This document shows, piece by piece, positions 27,074-36,743 of a stretch of 64,000 bases of DNA. Both the position numbers and the translations under genes were made by a program. The stretch spans positions 62,001-126,000 of the forward strand of contig NZ_FWFX01000010.1 of assembly GCF_900172335.1 (NCBI RefSeq), given 5' to 3'. The notes below the pieces were generated by a model. That model was not told the DNA's origin, made no database searches, and saw nothing but the letters and a program-made list of their open reading frames with translations. This DNA comes from Roseovarius albus. Its GTDB lineage: Bacteria > Pseudomonadota > Alphaproteobacteria > Rhodobacterales > Rhodobacteraceae. Positions within the stretch are counted from its first letter, which is position 1. The number at the start of each line of letters is the position of its first letter.

Positions 27074-29656
27074 ATGACAATATTCTACTCATCCGACCTT
27101 GGTTGGAAAGCCGGTCAAGACATTACGAAAGAGTTTGCCGCGATCGCAAATTCTTTTAAACCTGGTGATACATTCGTGTTTGATGCGATGTATGATATCA
27201 GTGGATCAAATATCGAAATACCAGAGAATTTTACCTTAAAAGGTAGCACACCAGGTGCTGGGTTTAACGTTACCGATACGGACGCAAACTCAAGACCGCT
27301 GCTAGAGCTTAGTGATGGCACGTCTCTGGTAGATTTGACAGTGACGCATGAGAGTTCAAGCTCGGGAAAGAGCAACAAAGTCACAATCAAAGCTGCGGCG
27401 GATGACGTGACGATTCTGAACAGTTCCTTTTCGGGAAACACTGGTATTTTCATTGACGTTACTGGCGACAACCTGTTGGTTGAAGATACGCACTTCGACG
27501 GTGCGTACTATCAAATGCGTTGGTTGGGTGACAATACGAACCACGTAGTCAAGAATACTCTGTTCGAAAATGCATTGGGTGATGGACTCAAAACCGCGCG
27601 TGGCGACGGCGAAGGCACAATAAATGCCACTATCATTGATAGTGTTTTCCTCAATAACGAGCGCGATGGGATTGATACAACCGGTGGCTTCAAGGATAGC
27701 TCTGTTATCGACAGCTATTTTGTTGGCAACGGCGTTAGCGCTTTGGATATCAAAACCCCTATTTGGGAGAAGGCTGACCTGAGCCTGGATCAAACTGCCA
27801 GAAACATAACGATCACGGGATCGGAATTCATCAACAACGGTGGCGGTAGTCAAATCATATTGACGACCAATGACCGTGCGGAACTGTTGAATAACAGCAA
27901 TGCAAGGGATTGGATTGTCCAAGATGTTTATATCAGTGATTCAATCTTTGAAAATACGGGTTCGACCAGCAAAAACATGGTTCTCGCAAGAGGGGCGTCA
28001 GGAATTCACGCCGAAGATGTTACTTTCTTGGGCAAAATCAAAGCCTATCAAGATGTCGTGCATAGCGCCATTGATCACGTGACTATTGACCTCAACACGG
28101 ACCTGACAATCAGCAATGTAACCTATGGAGACCCAAGAAAGGGTACATTGGACGTTGACTATGCGGGCATGGCAGGTCCGGATTGGTCGGAGCCATCGGT
28201 CACACCACCAAAAGATGAAACGCCTGCACCTGATCCGGAACCAGAGACACCTGATCCGACCCCTACACCGCCTGAGGAGCCAACCGATCCAGCTCCTGAT
28301 GACGAGGCGTCTGTAGGCGACACAACGGTTACCAGCGCAAGCAGTTTGCTTAATTTCTATCTGGCAGATGCATCCAGCGACAAGACTATTTCTCAGTTGG
28401 GGGACAGCTCTAACATCGATAGCAGCCTGACCAATGGGAAATACCTGACTCTGTATGCCACGTCGCAAGACGGTGGCCCAAATATCGGCAGTGTCAAACT
28501 CTCGATCGATGGTTTCGGATCGCGCATGGAGAATGTTGAGCCTTTCGCCTTGTTCGGGGACAACGGCAAAGGTGATTTCTTTGGTAGCAAAGAATTGTCG
28601 GAAGGAACCTATACCGCAGAAGTCACTGTCTATGAAGGGCGCAGTGGCAAGGGTGACGTGCTTGAAACCGTTTCATTCGAGTTCACAGTCGGCGGAGAAG
28701 CCTCGACACCAGTTGTAACACCAACAGACCCAATCGTGGACGACCCAGTCGACCCTGTTGTCGCAGACCCGGTTGAACCCGATCCGGATCCGGTTGACGT
28801 GGTTGAGCAAGAAACCGATCTGGCACCGGATGTGATCTCTCAGGTTCCATACAGCCAACTTCTGAATCTCCAGTTGATCGATACAACCACGGACCAAGTT
28901 CTGGTCGATATGAACCAAGGTGCGAAGCTGTCCAGCGACGATCTCGAAGGGCGCTACGTTACTTTGTCGGCCGAGGCTATCAATCCCGATGTGGGCATCG
29001 GTAGCGTGAAGATCGAATTTGATGGTCAACACAGCCGGATCGAAAACGTCGAACCCTACGCCTTGTTCGGTGACAACGGCAAAGGCAACTTCTATGGCGG
29101 AGAGAAGATCGACGATGGTATCCACACAGCCACGCTGACGGTCTATTCGGGTCGAGGTGGTAAAGGTTCTGTTCTTGAAGAAGTGACCCTTAACTTCGAA
29201 GTCGGAGATTATGACAGCGTCCTCATCGACGGAAGTTCGACGACCATTTCGAGCTACTCGGCAAGCCAGGATACCGGAACTGCAACCGTTACAAACGCCC
29301 AAAAAACGATCCAGCTTGAAGATAGCGCTTGGAAGACAATGGACGTTTCCATGGAAATCACCGAGTCAACGGTTCTTGAGTTTGACTTCAAGAGCGATGC
29401 CGAAGGTGAAATTCAGGGCATCGCCCTCCTCGGCGACGGAGGTGACTTGGAGTCCAGGTTCTTCCAACTGGATGGATCACAAGTTCTTGGCATTCAGGAC
29501 TTTAATGAACAATATGATACAGGTTCGGGCTTCAACAGCTATTCCATCAAAGTAGGTGAGTACTTCACCGGTCGCGTGGATCAACTTGTTCTGGTAAGCG
29601 ACGATGATGCCGGCGTCGGTGCACTAAGCACGTTCGAAGATATCAGCTTCATCTAA
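27074..29656 (+). CDS. Secreted-type right-handed beta-helix protein with duplicated C-terminal modules
   Basis: 860 residues. Residues 1-370 form PbH1-type beta-helix repeats (LLVEDTHFDG, VVKNTLFENALGDGLKTARG, STIIDSVFLNNERDGIDTTG style), a fold common in polysaccharide lyases, epimerases and glycan-binding proteins. A proline/acidic linker (about 376-412) leads to two homologous domains of about 120 residues, each containing ENVEP(F/Y)ALFGDNGKG followed by a T-x-TVY-x-GR-x-GKG-x-VLE strand, joined by a second P/D/V-rich linker. The last 130 residues contain EIQGIALLGDGG and GIQDFNEQYDTGSG, a sandwich-like domain I have seen in secreted polysaccharide-active proteins. No Sec signal is visible; secretion may use an unconventional or type I route. 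Inference: acts on or binds the exopolysaccharide of the adjacent cluster. Confidence 0.75.
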   Translation: MTIFYSSDLGWKAGQDITKEFAAIANSFKPGDTFVFDAMYDISGSNIEIPENFTLKGSTPGAGFNVTDTDANSRPLLELSDGTSLVDLTVTHESSSSGKSNKVTIKAAADDVTILNSSFSGNTGIFIDVTGDNLLVEDTHFDGAYYQMRWLGDNTNHVVKNTLFENALGDGLKTARGDGEGTINATIIDSVFLNNERDGIDTTGGFKDSSVIDSYFVGNGVSALDIKTPIWEKADLSLDQTARNITITGSEFINNGGGSQIILTTNDRAELLNNSNARDWIVQDVYISDSIFENTGSTSKNMVLARGASGIHAEDVTFLGKIKAYQDVVHSAIDHVTIDLNTDLTISNVTYGDPRKGTLDVDYAGMAGPDWSEPSVTPPKDETPAPDPEPETPDPTPTPPEEPTDPAPDDEASVGDTTVTSASSLLNFYLADASSDKTISQLGDSSNIDSSLTNGKYLTLYATSQDGGPNIGSVKLSIDGFGSRMENVEPFALFGDNGKGDFFGSKELSEGTYTAEVTVYEGRSGKGDVLETVSFEFTVGGEASTPVVTPTDPIVDDPVDPVVADPVEPDPDPVDVVEQETDLAPDVISQVPYSQLLNLQLIDTTTDQVLVDMNQGAKLSSDDLEGRYVTLSAEAINPDVGIGSVKIEFDGQHSRIENVEPYALFGDNGKGNFYGGEKIDDGIHTATLTVYSGRGGKGSVLEEVTLNFEVGDYDSVLIDGSSTTISSYSASQDTGTATVTNAQKTIQLEDSAWKTMDVSMEITESTVLEFDFKSDAEGEIQGIALLGDGGDLESRFFQLDGSQVLGIQDFNEQYDTGSGFNSYSIKVGEYFTGRVDQLVLVSDDDAGVGALSTFEDISFI

Positions 29657-29701
29657 GTGCTTCTCTTATCACGATTGTGACAAGGCAAAGCAATGTCTAA
29701 C

Positions 29702-29735
29702 CGCGCCCTTCGTTTTTCTCGAAGGGCGCGTTTTT
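29702..29735 (+). terminator. Intrinsic terminator of the beta-helix gene
   Basis: Perfect 11-bp stem CGCGCCCTTCG / CGAAGGGCGCG (29702-29712 with 29720-29730), 7-base loop, immediately followed by TTTTT. It lies 46 bases after the stop codon and is the clearest Rho-independent terminator in the window. Confidence 0.9.
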
Positions 29736-29738
29736 AAC

Positions 29739-30233
29739 TGATTGGTCGCCTCAGCAGATCGACGCATCCAGTCCCTGCAGTAGCTTCAGACAATTGATCT
29801 CGTCATCGAGTGCTTGCGGTTTCTTCGTATCCGACACGTTCATTTCGCCGAGATTGAACCGGTCATGGGCAACAACAAAACCCGCGATGACCGCGTCGAG
29901 GAGACCAAAACTTTTCATATGAACCTCGGCAAGTCCACCATCCGGATGGACAAAGAGGTGCCCGGCCATATCACCAAACGCCTACAAGCAGCTTTCTAGC
30001 GACAGGCGATCCATCTGGTGCAATCTGAGATGCATTGATTGACGAGTTGTCCGCGAGCCGCGATGCAAAAATAGTATGGTTGCCTAAGGCATTGGCCGGC
30101 GTGGAGCAAAAATCAGAAGTTATTGAAACGCTGGCCAGGGGCATGGCCAGCGTTTGGTTGAGAACCACCGTGAGAGATAAATATTTGAGTAGGAACCGCT
30201 AATCACAAGGGGTGATGACCAGTGGCTTTGGCA
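29739..30233. other. 495-base gap with a possible gene fragment
   Basis: No complete gene is supported. On the plus strand the stretch to 29999 stays open for about 70 codons and reads like a protein end (HMNLGKSTIRMDKEVPGHIT...), with no start or ribosome site, so it may be the remnant of a lost gene such as a mobile-element protein. I cannot name the family. The rest shows only a short inverted repeat (GGCCAGGG...TGGCCAGC) near 30134-30150. Confidence 0.3.
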
Positions 30234-31946
30234 TTAAGCGTCGAGAGCAGCTTGCAGGGCGAGGGCGGTTTCATCTTTTGGTGCCAGCGCCAGCGCAGAG
30301 GCGACTGCAGTTTTAGCCGCCTCGACATTGCCTTGGCGTTTGTGCAGATCGGCAAGGATTACCCAACGAGCTGGACGATGGGGTTGGGGGAATAGGGTGA
30401 TGCTCTTCTCGGCGAGTGTGATCGCCTCGTCTAGCGCACCTTTATTTGCCAGCACACGGGATAGGCTGGCAATAACATTCCGAGCGCGAGGGTTGACCTC
30501 ATAGGCTTCGCGCAACAGCGCCTCGGCATCCTCCATTCGGCGCAAAGTACCGTAAACACCAGCCAGCATGACCGTGAATTGCGGATCATTGTTGAACTTT
30601 TCTAGAGCTGTCTCAAATATCTGGGCAGCATCTTCGGGACGTTTTTCGCGCTGCGCAAGAGCACCGGCCATCTGATAGTACAGCCGCGATGTGGCACCGA
30701 TTGAAGTCAACTGAGCAATGGTCTCAGCGGCGGCTTCACGGCTTTCATGTCGGGTACGGATATCCGCGTATTGTACCAGACCACCTTCGGATTTGGCATC
30801 TTTGAGAATCTCGCCCATATGGGTGATCGCTGCCTTGGCCAGCGGGTTTTTCGCGTCAAACGCAAAGTTCGAAGGATAGGTGTTGGGACTTTTGTATAAT
30901 AGGATCGCATCAGCAAAGCGCTCCACAGAATAGATTTGCGCTGCGAGTGCATCGATTTCGGCAGAAGGGTAATGCACGAGGATTTCCACGTGATCGACCA
31001 TAGTAAAGCGTTGCTGCGCATAGTTCATCAAATCGCCATCCGGGGCAAAATCCTTTGCCGGATCATCTGAGCGCAGCACCATGATTCCACCGTCATTCAC
31101 TGCATTAAACAGCTTTTCGATATCAGTGACACTTGGGGTGTCTTTTTCCACCGTAGCCACGACCAGATCCGCAGAATCGCATTCTTCGCCCCAGTCAGAT
31201 GCCTTGGGTTCCTCAGTCTTGAATGGCAAGTTAACCGCACCACCGACGAAGCTGACACTGGGGGTTTTGTTTCTCAGTTCGTCAAAACGGTTGCTGGCAA
31301 AAACATCATGGGGTTTGCCGCCTTGGGTCTTTTTGTGCAGAGCGATCATGTTGTGGAACCGCTCCATTGCGGCGACCTCGGCGATTAGTGGGTCCTTGCT
31401 GACGGTGGCCAGCTTACGTTGAAGCTCTCCAAAATAGCCGACCGAGTTCGGGGACGTCATCTCAAGGCTACCGCCAAAACGCGGATGGAATGACGTCTGA
31501 ACGTCTTCGGCCACATAGATGCCGCCGCAGACCAAGGTGGGGAAGAGTAACTCGTAGCTTTCCACGATGTGTTCGTTCCGGTGACTCCCGTCATCTACGA
31601 TGATGTCAAAGGGGCCACGCTTTTGCACCAGTTCTTCGAGAAATTCAGGATCGACCTGGCTGCCTTGAAGTATCTTGACCCGAGGACCGAGGTCCATGGT
31701 TTTTTTCTGAATATCAATCCCAGTGATTTCGGCGTTTGGGAAAAAGTCGCGCCAGACCTCAAGCGATTGCCCGCCGCGGTCATCATCTGCATAGCCTCCG
31801 ACCCCGATCTCAAGCACCTTGATCGGCTTGTCGCGCAGATGGGCGAACATCTTGTAATAATTCGGCGTATAGTCGTGATAGCCAAATTTATCAGTGCCAT
31901 AAAGAATAGCGGACTTTGTCAAATCGTCATGCATCTCGGGAACCAT
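30234..31946 (-). CDS. Methyltransferase (MycE/TylF-like) fused to TPR repeats
   Basis: 570 residues. The N-terminal 200 residues have LYGTDKFGYHDYTPNYYKMF, then VLEIGVGGYADDDRGGQSLE (SAM motif I), EITGIDIQKK, and FDIIVDDGSHRNEHIVESY with the acidic metal-type D-D-x-S-H seen in sugar O-methyltransferases of the MycE type. A middle segment (about 210-350) is a second alpha/beta region of unknown role. From about residue 370 on, several TPR-like helical pairs follow (AGALAQREKRPEDAAQIFET; AEALLREAYEVNPRARNVIA). Starts at ATG 31946 or the ATG four codons later. It lies 30 bases downstream of the GSCFA gene in the same direction, so it is probably co-transcribed. Inference: methylation of a glycan. 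Confidence 0.72.
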   Translation of the reverse strand: MVPEMHDDLTKSAILYGTDKFGYHDYTPNYYKMFAHLRDKPIKVLEIGVGGYADDDRGGQSLEVWRDFFPNAEITGIDIQKKTMDLGPRVKILQGSQVDPEFLEELVQKRGPFDIIVDDGSHRNEHIVESYELLFPTLVCGGIYVAEDVQTSFHPRFGGSLEMTSPNSVGYFGELQRKLATVSKDPLIAEVAAMERFHNMIALHKKTQGGKPHDVFASNRFDELRNKTPSVSFVGGAVNLPFKTEEPKASDWGEECDSADLVVATVEKDTPSVTDIEKLFNAVNDGGIMVLRSDDPAKDFAPDGDLMNYAQQRFTMVDHVEILVHYPSAEIDALAAQIYSVERFADAILLYKSPNTYPSNFAFDAKNPLAKAAITHMGEILKDAKSEGGLVQYADIRTRHESREAAAETIAQLTSIGATSRLYYQMAGALAQREKRPEDAAQIFETALEKFNNDPQFTVMLAGVYGTLRRMEDAEALLREAYEVNPRARNVIASLSRVLANKGALDEAITLAEKSITLFPQPHRPARWVILADLHKRQGNVEAAKTAVASALALAPKDETALALQAALDA

Positions 31947-31976
31947 ATTATCAATGTTTTGGAGGGGATTACCAAC

Positions 31977-33320
31977 TTATGTGGCATTAGTGCGGAAGGT
32001 CTGGCGATCAGGGAAGAGTAATTCGTGTTTCTTCAACAACTGCGCCGCCAATTCGGTCTGTCGGGTCGGCCGGCACAGGGTGATCAACCGCTCCAATGGC
32101 GTGGGTTTGTCGGGCGCTACATTGTGGGCCACCTGAAACAGGTCAAAGGCGGCCTGCATATCGCGGGTTTTCACATATGAATTACCAAGCAAAACCAGCA
32201 AGTCACCATCACTGTTGAACTGATCCGCATGTTGCTGCCCAAGGGCCTGCAGGGCGGTATAGTCTTCCATTTTGTACAACATCCGGACCGAGGATTGCAG
32301 CGCGCCGATGGTCATTGTCTCGCTTCCAGCTCCGCCTTTCACGTATTGGGTCACCACGTTGGACATGATTCTGGCAACAATATCCGGCGAAACATGGCGG
32401 TAGTCTCCCCGTGCCCAGGCTATTTCTGGGTTCGATAGGATTACAAATTCATAAGAGGGAAAGTAATCCACTCCCTCGGCGTCGCGGATGAATTCATCGA
32501 TTGCGGCGCGTTGTACGGACTTGGAGTAGGTATTGGCCACCAGCACATCAACATCCCGGAAAGTGGACAGCAATGGCACTGGGCTGACGGTGACCAGCAT
32601 CTTGAGCGGCTTAGTTCGGTGTTTAATGAGCAATGCATAGACATCACGCAGCGCGCCCAGAACGTCCTGGTAAGACAACACACGAAATTCGAACCGACTG
32701 GGATGTGCCTTGACCAGAGGCTGAGGTGGAGAGGTGTTTAGATAGATACCTAATTTGGTGTCATACCAAGTTTCCACGTAGCCCAGCGTGATGATCACCA
32801 CGTCAGCAGTCGCAACGCGGGCCAAGACATCGAGATAGCGAGACCGAAAGTCGCGAATCTGCTCCAACGGGAATTCAAGCTTGGGCATGCCAAGTTGCAA
32901 ATCGGCATAAATCCCCTCTTTGTGCATCGGATAGATCACTTCGTCCTCGGGATAGCTGTCCCGCTCCAGCGCCCACTTCAAATCGTTGTAGATCGAATGG
33001 ATTGAGTATTTGTTGAAAAAATTCTGAGTGAAGCCAAGGCTATCCCCGATGGGGCCCAGCTCACTCTCGTTACTGGTAACGGTCATACCGATGTCAACGA
33101 GCGAGGCTTCCACGTTGCGGGCGAAACAAGACCCGATGGTAAAAACCTGATCGTTGCGGCCCATTTGGAATGACGGTTTCGCCGAAGGTGCTGCTAGCGG
33201 ATAGAGCCGGTCACCGCCGCGCTTGGGCGAGGGATAAGCACGCAGAACATTGTGGCGTGCGTTGTCATATGCGGTCTCGGCCGACATTTTCTGCAGGTTC
33301 TGATCATCCGCACTGGACAT
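31977..33320 (-). CDS. GSCFA family protein with C-terminal TPR-like repeats
   Basis: 447 residues. FTIGSCFARNVE at residues 60-71 is the defining GSCFA motif, followed by a SGNH-hydrolase-like arrangement (VVIITLGYVETW; LVTVSPVPLLSTF; VDYFPSYEFVI). GSCFA proteins are thought to be SGNH-type esterases acting on surface glycans, though few have been studied. The last 110 residues hold TPR-like helices (VLLGNSYVKTRDMQAAFDLF). GGAGAGGG precedes the ATG at 33320. It sits between a glycosyltransferase-hydrolase fusion and a methyltransferase-TPR protein, all in one direction. Inference: adds or removes acyl groups on an exported glycan. Confidence 0.82.
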   Translation of the reverse strand: MSSADDQNLQKMSAETAYDNARHNVLRAYPSPKRGGDRLYPLAAPSAKPSFQMGRNDQVFTIGSCFARNVEASLVDIGMTVTSNESELGPIGDSLGFTQNFFNKYSIHSIYNDLKWALERDSYPEDEVIYPMHKEGIYADLQLGMPKLEFPLEQIRDFRSRYLDVLARVATADVVIITLGYVETWYDTKLGIYLNTSPPQPLVKAHPSRFEFRVLSYQDVLGALRDVYALLIKHRTKPLKMLVTVSPVPLLSTFRDVDVLVANTYSKSVQRAAIDEFIRDAEGVDYFPSYEFVILSNPEIAWARGDYRHVSPDIVARIMSNVVTQYVKGGAGSETMTIGALQSSVRMLYKMEDYTALQALGQQHADQFNSDGDLLVLLGNSYVKTRDMQAAFDLFQVAHNVAPDKPTPLERLITLCRPTRQTELAAQLLKKHELLFPDRQTFRTNAT

Positions 33321-33424
33321 GGACCACCCTCTCCAATCGCTACAATGCCCAAATTTCAGAGCTATTGTTTCTTAAATCGGAATTATGGCAACAAAAGGAC
33401 AGTATTGATGCAAAGCCCGACCAA

Positions 33425-35398
33425 CTACAGCCGCGCCTGAATAGCACGAGCCACGCCGGGTCGGCCAATAGTTTTCAAGTGGCGGGCCAGTTGATCCGCT
33501 AGTTTCTGATGCCCCGCGCCAATCAGATGATCAGCCAACCCGTTGTAATACCAAATTAGACTTCGGCGTGACCTGAACAACTCGTAATATGATGCAGCAT
33601 CCAGTGTACCAGCCACCGCTTGCTGCATCACGGTCTTCAATATATCGGCCCGGCGCATCAATAGTGCGGATTTATGGCTGGAATACCAACTTTTTAAGAA
33701 AGTAATATTGTCACCGTAATAGCGTTCTGCATGCCGCCTATCCGGCTCGAAATAAGGGTCGTAGATGACAAAAACATCGCGTGCAGGACCGCAATCATCC
33801 GGCGCATCACGATAGCGTCCTGACCAATCCTGCTTGCGGCCTGATCCAAAGCGTTCCTCCCAAGGAACTAGTTTTTTGTCCAGCGTTGATTGCGGTGAGA
33901 ATGCCACAACCGTACAGCCCGGAGATAACTTGGCAAATGCGGTGGCGGCATATGCCCCCATTGAAGTACCGGTCAGCACCACCGTTTCAAACCGCTTGAA
34001 CAGCGCCTTGCCGGTGGTTTCCATGAAGTCGAAAAGAGCATCGTCGCGATACCAGTTCTTTTCGAATGCCATCACACCCAAATGCGACCAACCTTCAGCA
34101 CGGTAAAAACTATAGCCCCAAGTTTCGCGCGACAGAGACGGATCGTTCACAATGGACAGGTTGTCAAAAGATACCACCAACGTGTTGGCACTGCGTTCGG
34201 TGAATTGGGCGGCAAATTTTTTATCCGACCAATACCAGCCGCGTCGGTGATCCGAATGGCGCAAGTCCTGCAACCAGCGGGGGGCGACATGATTGGTATC
34301 GACCATGATCTGACCGTCTTCGGAATCTTCCTGAGAAGGTGTCTGTGGCACTTCGTCGATCTTAGTGCGAGCCTCATGGGTTGCCCACCAGTTGATCTGT
34401 TCACGGATCTTGGCCTTGGCCTTGCCCGCATCCAGCAGAGGTGTAATCGGGCTGTCAGGATTGTTGGCAGCAGCGTCGCGCATCTTGGCGATGAAGCTAT
34501 GATAGATTGCAACACAGGCGGTATGCGCATCGGCCACACCGGGCAGGGCCTTCAATTCCGTGATCCGCGCGGCCACCGGATCTGCAAATCTTTGCAAGGA
34601 CTTATCTTCAGCATGGTTGGTGTTGAAGACCTGATATTCTACGGCAGAGTGCGGACTGGCATCATCACCCAAGGGAGGTGTGTTCAGGTTATGCAGCGCA
34701 AAGACCTCATTGCTACGGATCATATAGTGATTGACCTGTGCAAGATCATAACCCAGCGTGCGCCCATTGGCAGCCCAGCCACTTTCACGGTAAGATTGGG
34801 TTATATCCTGACCCGAGCCATTCAGCCACAGGGGATCATTTGCAGTGTCTAACTTTGGACGATGTGGCCCGATTTTGCTGACAGAGGCAGGACGAAACAG
34901 AGATTTCAAACCCAAATGCTTATTAGTTAGAACAGGCTTTGCTGGCGCGGCACGATTGAACCGCGGGGTCAGGGGCTCATCTTCAAACGCAATAATCCCA
35001 TTGTTGCCAAAAACCCGCCATGCCGGGCTAATCACATCTGCCTCACTCAAGGGTTCCAGTAGGTCAACCAGCAGGCCTGCACCTGCATGAATAGTCAGAA
35101 ATTCGTCTGCATCCAGAGCCATCGCCCAATCGGCCGATTGCACCGCTGGATGTGATAGCGCGCGCGTATATGCGCGGTGTCGATGGCCACGGGCTGGGCT
35201 GGTTTCTGGGCCGTTCGGGAAATACAGGATGACGCCTGCGGCTTCTAACGCGGCCAGCAGCGAAGAACTCCCATCGATATCATCATGAGCAAAGATCATG
35301 ATGCGGTCGAACCCGATCAACTGATGATAAGCGATCCATTCAAGTAGAAAGGGCCCTTCATTGCGCACGGCGGTGATCAGGGTTGTCGTCTGCGGCAT
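33425..35398 (-). CDS. Glycosyltransferase fused to an alpha/beta-hydrolase
   Basis: 657 residues. Residues 1-330: a GT-A domain of the Glyco_tranf_2_4/GT92 style (TTLITAVRNEGPFLLEWIAY; MALDADEFLTI with D96-x-D98). After a short polar linker (about 345-370), residues 380-657 resemble an alpha/beta-hydrolase: nucleophile elbow GTSMGAYAA with S479, then D547 in VFVIYDPYFEPD and H575 in YSSHKSALL as a likely catalytic triad. Such a two-domain arrangement suggests one protein that transfers a sugar and edits an ester, or a scaffold with only one active half. First gene of the reverse-strand trio ending at 30234; about 100 bases lie before the GSCFA gene. Confidence 0.75.
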   Translation of the reverse strand: MPQTTTLITAVRNEGPFLLEWIAYHQLIGFDRIMIFAHDDIDGSSSLLAALEAAGVILYFPNGPETSPARGHRHRAYTRALSHPAVQSADWAMALDADEFLTIHAGAGLLVDLLEPLSEADVISPAWRVFGNNGIIAFEDEPLTPRFNRAAPAKPVLTNKHLGLKSLFRPASVSKIGPHRPKLDTANDPLWLNGSGQDITQSYRESGWAANGRTLGYDLAQVNHYMIRSNEVFALHNLNTPPLGDDASPHSAVEYQVFNTNHAEDKSLQRFADPVAARITELKALPGVADAHTACVAIYHSFIAKMRDAAANNPDSPITPLLDAGKAKAKIREQINWWATHEARTKIDEVPQTPSQEDSEDGQIMVDTNHVAPRWLQDLRHSDHRRGWYWSDKKFAAQFTERSANTLVVSFDNLSIVNDPSLSRETWGYSFYRAEGWSHLGVMAFEKNWYRDDALFDFMETTGKALFKRFETVVLTGTSMGAYAATAFAKLSPGCTVVAFSPQSTLDKKLVPWEERFGSGRKQDWSGRYRDAPDDCGPARDVFVIYDPYFEPDRRHAERYYGDNITFLKSWYSSHKSALLMRRADILKTVMQQAVAGTLDAASYYELFRSRRSLIWYYNGLADHLIGAGHQKLADQLARHLKTIGRPGVARAIQARL

Positions 35399-35578
35399 CG
35401 GGTCTGCTCATTTTTGTTTTGCCCAATTGATACCGTAACACGCAACGACTGTACAAGGCGACGCAAACATTCCCGCAAGTTGGCATACCTTTGACAATTA
35501 CGACGGGAAGTGGTTTCTCAACAAAATCAATGTAACGCATCCCTCACAGATTATGCGATCCAGACAAGAGGCACCTAC

Positions 35579-36688
35579 ATGATTGAAGCACCCAGTTTAG
35601 AGAGTTCAATTGCAAATCGTATCGAGTGTCTGAGCGGTGCTCTCGTTGTGCCCCCCCCCAAAGGAGATGCCAACCGATCGGTTCAAAAATCTGGTGTGCT
35701 CGATGAAAATGGCAGCTTCGTCACCAATTCGATCACATGGCGCAACAACAATCAGGTAAACCTTGCCCCGCCCATGCCACAAGCGGACGATATAGAAACG
35801 CTCGAAGGGCGGTATATGTTTGCAGGGCCGCTGTTTGGGCATTTTGGTCACTTTCTGGTGGAGAGTATTTGCCGTCTTTGGGCGGTTGAATATCTGAAGG
35901 ACAAGATTGATGGCGTTGTCTGGGTGCCTAAATTTCAGAACCGTCCGCAACATGTGATGAATGTCTTCCGCCCACTTATCGAAATGCTGGGTGTAGATGT
36001 GCCCTGCATCAACATCGAAGACCCAACTCGGGTAGAGACACTTTATGTCCCGCAACAGGGTTTTGGCATGTTTGAAATGATCGAAGGAGCGCCAGAGTTC
36101 CGAGAATGGATCAAGGTCAAAGGTGGCAAAGGCGTGAAGCCGCAAGGGGAGAAAAAAATCTACGTGTCGCGCAGTGCATTGCCGCCGGCACGTGGCAGTC
36201 TGTTGGGCGAAAAACGGCTTGAGGCGCTATTGGAAGAAGAGGGCTATGCCGTCTTCCACCCGCAAAAGCACAATTTTGAGGAACAGATCGCGGCCTATAA
36301 GGCGGCGACGCATATCATTTCGATCGATGGTTCGCCGTTACATCTGGCAGCCTTGGTATGTGACGAAAACCAGAAGGTTGCCTGTATTGCCCGCCGGGCT
36401 GGCAACCTGGACCAGTATTTTGCCCGTCAGCTGAAGTCGTTCCAAGATATCGAAACTACAACGATCTCGGCTCTGGTGCAGAACTGGATCCCCGAAACCG
36501 ATAACCGCCCGTCGCGAGTGTCCTTCGGTGAGGCGGACTTCGGTGCAATCTATGATCACCTGAAAGACGGTGGGTTTATCAATGGCACCACCCGCTGGGA
36601 GTCATTTAGTGATGCTGACCGTGCCGAGATGATGGCCGAATTGGCCGCCTCTCAGAAGGTCGGATTTAAGGCCTACGTCAAGCCGTAA
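35579..36688 (+). CDS. GT61 (DUF563) family glycosyltransferase
   Basis: 369 residues from the ATG at 35579 (AGAGG upstream); the frame opens 69 bases earlier without a convincing start. FAGPLFGHFGHFLVESICRL is the N-terminal family signature, and KKIYVSRSALPPARGSLLGE, a later E-x2-L-x3-GY region and THIISIDGSPLHLAALV are the GT61 C-terminal motifs; the usual HGA in the latter is IDGSP here. Family members transfer xylose or other sugars. It is divergent from the glycosyltransferase-hydrolase fusion and convergent with tdm. A second GT61 enzyme is at 51877. Confidence 0.8.
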   Translation: MIEAPSLESSIANRIECLSGALVVPPPKGDANRSVQKSGVLDENGSFVTNSITWRNNNQVNLAPPMPQADDIETLEGRYMFAGPLFGHFGHFLVESICRLWAVEYLKDKIDGVVWVPKFQNRPQHVMNVFRPLIEMLGVDVPCINIEDPTRVETLYVPQQGFGMFEMIEGAPEFREWIKVKGGKGVKPQGEKKIYVSRSALPPARGSLLGEKRLEALLEEEGYAVFHPQKHNFEEQIAAYKAATHIISIDGSPLHLAALVCDENQKVACIARRAGNLDQYFARQLKSFQDIETTTISALVQNWIPETDNRPSRVSFGEADFGAIYDHLKDGGFINGTTRWESFSDADRAEMMAELAASQKVGFKAYVKP

Positions 36689-36743
36689 CTGCCCCCTGCT
36701 TTAGGGATCATTGTAACCTCAAAGGGAATCGGCGGCTCCATCG

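Noticed and set aside
34082..34852. Plus-strand open frame of 256 codons opposite the glycosyltransferase-hydrolase fusion
   Set aside because: No motif, and the reverse-strand protein carries GT-A and hydrolase features throughout.
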